A DNA stretch of 64,000 bases from positions 3,668,501-3,732,500 of the forward strand of contig CM054181.1 in the NCBI GenBank assembly GCA_028829895.1, written 5' to 3'. Of this stretch, positions 56,190-64,000 are shown piece by piece. How positions within the stretch are numbered: the first letter of the stretch is position 1; every line of letters begins with the position of its first letter. The position numbers were made by a program, and so were the translations under genes. Source of the stretch: Sinotaia quadrata (lineage: Eukaryota; Mollusca; Gastropoda; Architaenioglossa; Viviparidae). The notes under the pieces are model-generated. The model was not told where the DNA came from and did not search any database. It saw only the letters and a list, made by a program, of their open reading frames with translations.

Positions 56190-58230
56190 CAGCGATCACG
56201 GGGAGAATTGGGAGGAAGTTTTTACGTCACCACTGGAGCTTGCGTTGCTCTGGTCTGGGGTGCCCCAATGGGAACCCAAAGCCTCAAACTTGTGTTTTGG
56301 GTGGGGTTTTTTTTCGTTCTCTCTCCAGAGGACGCAGGAAGCCTTTTATCTGAGATATTTTCAGCATTGACGGTCCTCTGGAGAAAACTTCCTCTCACTT
56401 GTTTCTGGAGAGGGCGGGGGGTGGTTGTGTGTCGAGTAGATGTAGTTACAGGAAAGTGTGTGAGTTGGTGTGTGTCGCTGGTGATAATAATCGCTTGTCT
56501 GTTGTGCTGCATGTCGGCGTGTCCGGTGGAGATAGGCTTTAGTCCGGAGTTCCGTTGACTAAGTCGCCGTTGTTGTGGCGGGGAGGGGGCATTTTACAGA
56601 GCCCAGGCTAGAAACACTCCAAGTCTGTACTTAGCGTGTATGTGCGCACGGGATGTTCAACCCCCCTGCTTAGTGGTTTGGGCGCTGTTGTTGATGTCCC
56701 CGGCGTCCGTAGGGTTGTGTAAAGATGTGTGCTGGTGGCCAGTAGACATGATTTAGCATCATTTGATCATGTCCGCAATGGGGTGATTGTAATAACCCAC
56801 TGCATGTACTGATGGTCACTGCGCCTTTGCCATTGTTGTCGATGTTGTTGGTGGTGATGGTTGTGGTGGCGTTGTTGTGGTGGTGGTGGTTCCTGTTGGC
56901 GCTGTAGTTGTTGTCGTCTGATGCCTGATGGTGGGCGCCGAATGTTTCGTTTTGTGGCTTTGTTCTGTGTGGTTGTTTTGGTCCTCTGTTGTCGTCTTTG
57001 GCGTGGTTGTTGTAGCGGCCCTTGGTGGTGACTCGGGTAGTGGTGAGAGTGCAGGAGCCACTCGTGTGCTTATTAGATCGGCGATGGCTTCTGCGAGTTC
57101 TGTCGGTATGTCTTCTTTAGGCGGGTCAGCTGATTTAGTACTCTTTTCCTTTTTGTCTTTCTTCGTTTTTTGCGTGTTTGGTTGTTTTCCCGGTGTTTTT
57201 TGGTTTGTCGTCGTCGTCGTTGTTCGTAGTTGTGTCTCTCTGCTTTTGTGAAGTGGTGGTGGAATTTTTACTTTTCTTGTTTTCAGCAGTGGTGGTCGGG
57301 GTTTGGGTGAAACCCGTCTTGTTTCCTCCTTTTCCATTTGTGTAGAGCTTGTTTTTGTTGTTGGCGGTTTTTTCCAGATAATGTTTGTCTGTGTTACACA
57401 GTCTGTTGATGTAGTTTTTTTTCGGCTGCATTGTCAGATGTTTGTTTAAAATCCGGTGAAGACCCAGTGCGATTAAGATGGCTTCTTGTCTAGTGGCATT
57501 TTCATCTTCCATTTTGGTGTGGAAGAGGGTCAACAGCAGATTAGTAAATACACTTTTTAGTTCATCGTTATCAATTTCTAGAGTGAAGGTGTAGGGGGTA
57601 ACTTTTTGTATGTCCCCATTTTCGGTTGGCCAGCTGATTTCGCAGTCATATTTTGTCCAGTTTTCCTCATGTGTACTTTTTAATGTTTCAACTCTTCTTG
57701 CCTCTTTTGCCATAGCTGTCTCCGCCTGGATATGCTCTCTTGTGTGAAACAGAGGGGGCCGTCAGATTTGACTGGCTCAAAGCCGCGTAAACTGTCACTT
57801 GGTGGGGTGGGTCTCTCTCCATGTGTTTTTCTCATTTTGAATGTATGGAGGTGGTCTTCTCTTTACATTGCGTTTCTTCTGTGTCTTTCCGGCTGTTGGT
57901 GTTAGCTTGGTTGGTGAAGGTGCTGGCTCAGACAAGGGTGAAAGAGGGGCCTTAAATATCCTTGTGCAAGTTTTGAGGGCGGCATCAGTTTCTGATATGT
58001 CTATTAATGGTACCTGCCAATGTGGGAGCATTTAGGAGTTGGTCCATTTCAGTCTGGTTATTTTTTGTCTTTAGTCTTCACTTTACCGGTATGTGTGTTT
58101 GCTATTTGTTGCTTTGTTTATTGCATCCTGGATGTCTTTTCTTCAGTTTTTGTCTCTTTTGACTGGGAGTATGGTTCTGTTGTTGTCCGCATTGCATTGT
58201 CTTTGGTTTGTGGGGTATGGTGAACGAAAG
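56190..58230 (-). other. GC-richer block with broken minus-strand frames (unidentified element or gene)
   Basis: About 2 kb, clearly richer in G+C than its flanks, with long minus-strand frames. 58031-57795 is Pro/Lys-rich (SPLSEPAPSPTKLTPTAGK). 57713-57135 is the most protein-like part (YTFTLEIDNDELKSVFTNLL, ATRQEAILIALGLHRILNK), then a Thr/Asn/Lys-rich tail. 57337-56816 overlaps it in another frame (EDIPTELAEAIADLI, then Thr-rich). The layout suggests a gag/ORF1-like region of a retroelement with frameshifts, or a decayed gene; I recognise no family. It sits directly upstream of the copy B promoter block. Confidence 0.4.
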
Positions 58231-58419
58231 ATCAAATATCATATACCTATCATCTCTACAGAACTGAACTTGTATTACCAATGCTGTAAAATAAAGATGC
58301 AATGAATTAAGCATTCTCAGCCTTGCATCAAAGCAGTTGCTATCAAACATAGCATTTAGCCATCCATCCGTCCATCTCATCAAAGCAGATGTCATGCAAA
58401 GCATTCAGAGTGCAATATC

Positions 58420-58760
58420 CAAAGCAGTTATCAAGTAATAATTAAATCATTAGCAGCATTAAATTAAAGCAGATGTTATCATCAAAGTCAGTAAAGCATT
58501 CATAGTACAACATCAAAGTCAGTAAAGCATTCATAGTACAACATCAAAACAGATGGTGTCATATACATGCACAACATTCATAGCCTAACAGCCAAGCACT
58601 TATTATCGTGCAAAATTTGTAGGATAACAAGAAAACAGCTATTATTATACAAAGCATTCATAGCCTAACAGCCAAGCACTTATTATCAGGTGCAAAATTT
58701 GTAGGATAACAAGAAAACAGCTATTATTATGCAAAGCATTCATAGCCTAACAAAGGAGAA
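58420..58760. repeat. Interspersed short direct repeats
   Basis: CATCAAAGTCAGTAAAGCAT twice, and two ~100-bp copies around CATAGCCTAACAGCCAAGCA and GATAACAAGAAAACAGCTAT. Confidence 0.75.
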
Positions 58761-59404
58761 CTTTCATCTGCAAGCCAACATGCTGACAAGAATAAATGTG
58801 GTCCACAAATGATAGCAGATGCAGATATGATTTTATTCATAAAGTGTCATAATTTGAAATAACATGTTTGCTGCAAATTATTTTATTTCAGCTTAAAATT
58901 TGTTCAAACTATTTTATAAATATAAGAACAATAACAAGAATCCACACTCTATAATATTAGAATTAAATGATCTATTGAAGGTAAAAATATAAAATTATTT
59001 ACTTATAACTGTACAGCAAATAATCAGTTTTGTGTTAAAGATTTTCTAATTATGGAACCTATGCATTAAAAAAGTACCTGAAATTGTAGCTCTTCAAAAC
59101 AGATCTTATTTGAAATTTAAAAAATTCTTTCAGAGATTACAAATACAGCACAAAACCACTTCCATTATTTTAAGGGGGAAGAATACAAACCACCAGTGCA
59201 AACTCTGTTTTTAAACAAGAACAAAAAAACCAAACAAACCCAAAATAACATTTAATAACAACAAAAAATTACACATACACAATTAAATCACTTCAAGTAT
59301 TTTGTAAAATTCTCAATTTGTGTACTATATCATTCATAGCCAGTCAAAGCCACAATCATTCTCCACTGGTTTGTCATGCGATAACACTAAATAGTTAAAA
59401 TTGC

Positions 59405-59575
59405 AAATAGACAGCTCAGCTAAAGCAATAGTGAAGGTATTAATACAGGTAACCATAGCAATGGTGAAGGCATTAATACAGGTAACCATAGCAATGGTAA
59501 AGGCATTAATACAGGCAACCTTAGCAATGGTGAAGGCATTAATACAGGTAACCATAGCAATGGCAAAGTGTTAAT
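59405..59575. repeat. 33-bp minisatellite, ~5 units
   Basis: AATGGTGAAGGCATTAATAC + AGGTAACCATAGC units immediately before the mariner relic. Confidence 0.9.
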
Positions 59576-59610
59576 TATAGGTTACTACATCAGTGATGAA
59601 AGTGTAAACA

Positions 59611-60398
59611 TGAGGTGCTCTCTGAAAGTCCTCCGACCTGCCACAAGAAGTAGTGCATACTCACACCACTAGAGAGAGCAAAAGGCTTTCTTCGTTAAGC
59701 ACTGTACCAAGTTTCGTATTGATGTGTACATGTATTCTTTTATCACAAGTGTTTTTTCGTATGGTACTCTCAGTGGTGTTCTGCGATTAATGAGCACAAT
59801 GAAATGACAGGCTTGAAGGTAGAGCATGTCCTTATCAAGCTTGGCAAAACCATGCTGGAGACGTAAGAAGTGCTTAAGCAAGTATTTGGTGAGGACAGTA
59901 TAAACAGAACCCATCCTCCACACAACCAAAGAAAGTGAGGCATCCTGATCTGTTCTTTGGCATCAGAAATTGTCCATGAGGAGTCTGATGGTGACTCAGC
60001 ATTTCTAAGATGGGGGCTTAAAACTTATGAGGGAGGCTACGAGGTAGAAACTTCCAGACTGGTTCATGCATCATGACAATGTGCTGGTTCACACTGCTCT
60101 GCTGTACAGCAGTTTTTGACACGGTAATGTAACTCTCCCAATTTAACCCCATGAGATTTCTTCCTGTTCTCTAAGCTGAAGATAAGTTGAAGGGATGAAG
60201 ATTCAGATGGAAGTGCAGGAAGTACTGAAACATAAAAATGGAGTTCCAGAGTTGCTTCCAGAAGTGGGAAAATTGGAGAGATCGTTGTATCAACTCACAG
60301 AGGACGAGTACTTTGAGGGTGATAGTAATGATTAGAATATCTGATAAGCCTACAGTTCCATATGGCTATAATCTGTGAACTTTTGGATAGCACCTCAC
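59611..60398 (+). mobile_element. Degenerate mariner-like transposon
   Basis: Plus-strand text in shifting frames gives LGKTMLET + EVLKQVFGEDSINRT (the N-terminal helix-turn-helix of mariner) and WFMHHDNVLVHTALLYSS (the HHDN catalytic Asp motif). It ends QSCFQKWENWRDRC / YQLTEDEYFEGD (the mariner C-terminus). The ends carry inverted GAGGTGCT...AAAGT words: left at 59612, right at ~60375-60396 on the other strand. At under 800 bp with stops it is internally deleted and inactive. Confidence 0.8.
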
Positions 60399-60399
60399 A

Positions 60400-61398
60400 G
60401 GTACCATTACTAGTTAAGCAGGTAGGAATGAATACAAAATAAAATGGAAAAGCATTTACACCTGGTGCTAGCTTAACACTCAACTAAATATATATATATA
60501 TGGATTTAATTCCAAGAGGATTTAATGGATTCAATTCCAAGAGGATTTAATGGATTTAATTCCAAGAGGATTTAATGGATTTAATTCCAAGAGGGTCTGC
60601 AAAAGATATTTTGAAAACAAATTCCTTCCAGTTGCCATATAAACCAATTTTGATTTCACTAGCACCAATATAATATTTTTAAAAAATATATATATCACAG
60701 AACTGGCTACAGAAATGTGTGTTAGCATGCAAACAAAACTTTAAGATACTGTTACAGTTAACTTATAAACAACTGTTAAAAATCTTGAGCACCAAACAAA
60801 CACATTTTATTTTCATAATTTATTTTGTAAGCAAACATCAGCATTGGTCTACATGTTCTGTAGCAAAAATACAAAATATACTTGTGCGATAAGTAATATG
60901 ATTTAAAACAAAAAATTCATTTCAAGGTCCATCAATAACTTTAGAAGAATTTCTTTTACATATCATATCAAATGCTCAGCTTACAAAGAGGACAGTCAAT
61001 CAATGCAAGAATCAGTTCACACTTATATAAATGATAGTTAATTTATGATATGGATGAAAAAAGTAAGAGGGGACAGTTTAGCATGTAAACTAATCAAAAG
61101 ACCAACAAAAAGTGCATAGTTAAGCAAAAAATTCCATCTTCTGACATATTAAGCAAGAAAATCCATCTTTCGGTAGTTAAGTAAATTAGTTTTGCACAGT
61201 GCATGAAATGAGTTAAAATTAATTTTTCTCTCTGCATACTTGATTTCCTTGACCTTGATAAACACATCTGGACAGATTTATGTGCAAACTGCATATTTAA
61301 AAGTGTGCATTGATTACAACACTTCAAAAGCATTTATATGATTAAAATTTATCTTATTCTGGTTACTGTTCATGGCAATAGCAGTCATTAGTCCCCCC

Positions 61399-61435
<37 letters not shown>

Positions 61436-63127
61436 TGATGCAGAGTTTAAAATTCAAAGAAAAAAGAAAATTAAAAAGATATGAATCCTTCAATTGCCAC
61501 AAGAGAGATACACATACATACATGAATTTGTTACTGCTTAAAGGTCCACTTGCAACATTTAATGAATGTTAAGTCTGCCACATCCAATGCTTTGTCCCTG
61601 ATTAAATCTAATCAAATGCTCCACATTTGAAATACAATTGTGCCATTCCAGGAATTTTATTAATGGGTAAAAAAATCAGAATATAACAAAAGAACATAAC
61701 AAAGTAATTTTAATCTTTCTACAAGCAGTTATCTCTCAATGAATATAACTACCAGATAATGTCCACACTCCAAAATTTACTGTTCTGTATTGAATAGATT
61801 AAGCACAGAAGCTATTTCATCAAGCTCATCGTTTCATTGTAGAACTGTTTTGAAAGACATTCATTGAGCCTTTTTCCAGTGGAATTTATTAACCATTTTC
61901 TCTGTAATGATGATACAAGAGAATGGCATGATGACAATGTTAGGAGCATTGTTGGAAGTACATTATTTCCTCTTTCAAAGTTAGAATTTTATGTATCTAC
62001 TCTTGATGTGACTAGAGACTAGTTTGCTTGATAACAGCCCTATTTTTCTACAGGACACTTAGTATATATTTATGTATCTACTCTTGATGTGACTTGAGAC
62101 TAGTTTGCTTGATAACAGCCCTATTTTTCTACAGGACACTTAGTATATATTTATGTATCTACTCTTGATGTGACTTGAGACAAGTTGGCTTGATTCTTTA
62201 GTCAAAAGTAACACAGCCCCATTTTTCTACAGGACACTTAGTATATATTTATGTATCTACTCTTGATGTGACTTGAGACGTTTGCTTGATAACAGCCCTA
62301 TTTTTCGACAGGATACGAAATATACATTCCAGATAATACTAATTATTTTGCTGTTTATTTTTTTAAAATATAGGATTATTTATAAGAACTTGTTGCAGCA
62401 TACAACAATGGTGAAATATCTCAACAGTTGTATGCTCAGTTTATATGCTGGACAAATACAGAATTTAATTATGAGGCTGAGACAAGCAACAGAAAAAATG
62501 CAAAGAGATGGTAATTGTGTTTTACTTGGCTAAATCTCAAGTGTTCAAATATTCATCATTGTTCATGTCTGCAGTTGAGTGAAGTGGAACCTGTGCAGCT
62601 GAATGAACACAACAACACAAATGAATGAGCAAAATTAACCAATTTAATTTTAATGCATTCACTCTGGAAAGTTTAACCTTTATAAATTTTAAAAAAATAA
62701 TTTAATTGAACTATGGTTCAGCAACGTGATCAAGCTCTTTTTGGCATATCAGTATTATTTCAGTCAGCACAGGGACAAATTCATTTGATCTAATCTGCTA
62801 ATGCAGTCTAAAAGGTTATATAACCCATATGGAGAGATGCTCTCTGAAACCACATGACGTCATTGGATGGCTCCAATGCAGGGTCAAAGGCCAAAATCAC
62901 ACAATAATGTCAAGAATTTTAAAAAAATAAAAATCCTGATTATTTTTATGGAGATGACTTTTTTCTTTTAGTTCATCACAGAAATAGCAGAATGGAAGAT
63001 ATGGGTAAGGCTTCAACATGCAATCTTTCCATCTTAATGTGTCCATTTCCACTGATATTCATGATTCAAAGATTATGTTAGGCTCCCTGAGGTTTGAAAT
63101 TCAATTCTACGGTTAAGTATTACATTA
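60400..63127. other. Intergenic region 3' of MORC3-like copy C
   Basis: Holds a ~25-bp array (GGATTTAATTCCAAGA, 60505-60595), an AC run at 61405-61434 and an 81-bp array (TTTATGTATCTACTCTTGAT, 61988-62310). A third perfect CRE lies at 62855-62862. No gene recognised. Confidence 0.55.
61988..62310. repeat. 81-bp minisatellite, 4 units
   Basis: ATGTATCTACTCTTGATGTG at ~61991, 62072, 62153 and 62251; the third unit has a 17-base insertion. Confidence 0.9.
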
Positions 63128-63133
63128 TTTAAT
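63128..63133 (-). terminator. Candidate poly(A) signal (ATTAAA) of MORC3-like copy C
   Basis: ATTAAA on the minus strand about 50 bases past the stop codon of copy C. It is the nearest recognised signal variant. No transcript evidence. Confidence 0.35.
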
Positions 63134-63183
63134 CATTAACCATTAGATCTTATGCAAATCACAAATTCTAAGTGAAGCTAGAG

Positions 63184-63940
63184 TTATCCAGTTTCACCAC
63201 TGTTAACACGGATCATCTCTAGGACAATCATCTCGATATCTTCTTCAGTTCCTAAATCCACATCAGGAACAATAAAAGAAAGCAACCTGTAGATGTTATG
63301 CTGAAGTTTCTTAAAACGTTGCTGGAGAATGGAATGTTTTTCTGCCAGTTGTGTATACTTTGTTTCTTTGTAACATTTCATCTTTTGCCCAGACCCAGTA
63401 CCAGGTTCAGTACCTGAAGCATTGTTTTCATCTTTAATTAGTGGAGCTCCGTGGCAAGAGCTACTGCCTATTAATTCATCAATCTCATCAATGATGGGTT
63501 TGATGTCTTGATCAGTAGATAGACTGGGTTCTTCTGTTAGATCAATTACAGGTTCAGCAGAAGAGGAAGGGGTCAGCGAGGAGTGAGTTTGGGAGCATCT
63601 TGTACCTTGCTGAGAAGCTGACACACAGACTATTTCTATATCAGAAGCAGTTTCTGTTCCAGGAGAAGGTGCACAATATGATGTGATACCATTTGCTTGA
63701 GCAGAAGATGATGTAGTTTTAGAAGAAGTGCAAGAGTTCACACTTTGCTTTTTCAAGGAAACTCCTGCCAATTCATCATTTAAATCAGCATCTGCTGGAA
63801 AACCGGTGCTGGATGTATCTTCTTCTTCACTAAAATTACGAGTGATGGAAAGCGTTTCACCAGTCTCTGTTGTGATGTTAATTCGCTTGGAAGTGCTGCT
63901 ATTGAATGGTTCTGTTGACTTGCGTTTGCTGATTCTCCCG
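63184..63940 (-). CDS. MORC3-like: MORC3-like copy C, last exon (runs off the right edge)
   Basis: The reading frame ends in TAA at 63184 and is open to the window edge. A strong acceptor (CTCTGATTTCAG) places the exon start at 63940, entering in phase 2 exactly as the last exon of copy B does. The product is a Ser/Thr-rich linker with a canonical SUMO-interacting motif (PVIDLTEEPS, acidic flank), then the C-terminal segment KHSILQQRFKKLQHNIYRLL and SFIVPDVDLGTEEDIEMIV. Human MORC3 ends with an equivalent MIVPDLDL segment. SUMO binding is known to target MORC3 to PML bodies; that copy C does so is inference. The linker is longer than in copy B. Confidence 0.85.
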
Positions 63941-64000
63941 CTGAAATCAGAGGAACTCAGTTTAGAAAGTCTTAGGTAGCCTTTTAATGTACTGAGTGAA

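Noticed and set aside
56064..56558. Plus-strand 164-codon frame
   Set aside because: Overlaps the MORC copy B upstream block, has no family features, and lies in a GC-richer block where chance frames are long.

Overview
The window is animal nuclear DNA. It is AT-rich, its genes are split by GT-AG introns, and it is crowded with microsatellites, minisatellites and decayed DNA transposons and non-LTR retrotransposons. A marine invertebrate, perhaps a mollusc or another lophotrochozoan, is my best guess from texture and gene content. I cannot fix the species.

The main content is a head-to-tail array of at least three MORC3-like genes (GHKL ATPase, CW zinc finger, C-terminal helical segment), all on the minus strand. 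Copy A, at the left edge, shows only its first three coding exons (10115 down to 609) and continues off the window. Copy B is complete: I could build 16 coding exons from 56026 down to 18285. Their phases agree at every junction and they total 2214 nt, or 737 codons plus stop. Copy C, at the right edge, shows its last exon (63940 down to 63184). The starts of copies A and B share exon 1, flanking intron and upstream sequence, so they arose by segmental duplication.

A second real gene lies on the plus strand inside the ~10.4 kb first intron of copy B. It has a TATA box at 47873, a start codon at 47931 and a 369-residue secreted Gly/Asn/Phe/Pro repeat protein. A good splice donor follows its stop codon, and a likely last exon lies at 53700.

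Layout: 1-10.1 kb, copy A exons 1-3, a retrotransposon fragment, minisatellites and a hAT transposase relic. 10.1-18.2 kb, intergenic with simple repeats. 18.3-56.0 kb, copy B with repeat-swollen introns and the nested gene. 56.2-58.2 kb, a GC-richer block with broken minus-strand reading frames, unidentified. 59.6-60.4 kb, a mariner relic. 60.4-63.1 kb, intergenic. 63.2-64.0 kb, copy C.

The most unusual signal is that several tandem arrays in the MORC genes are built from splice junctions: the exon 2 donor in copy A, and in copy B the exon 4 acceptor, a 25-nt micro-exon in three copies, and a 74-bp repeat that places a 6-nt block between an acceptor and a perfect donor. All calls come from reading the sequence; no search or transcript data were available.
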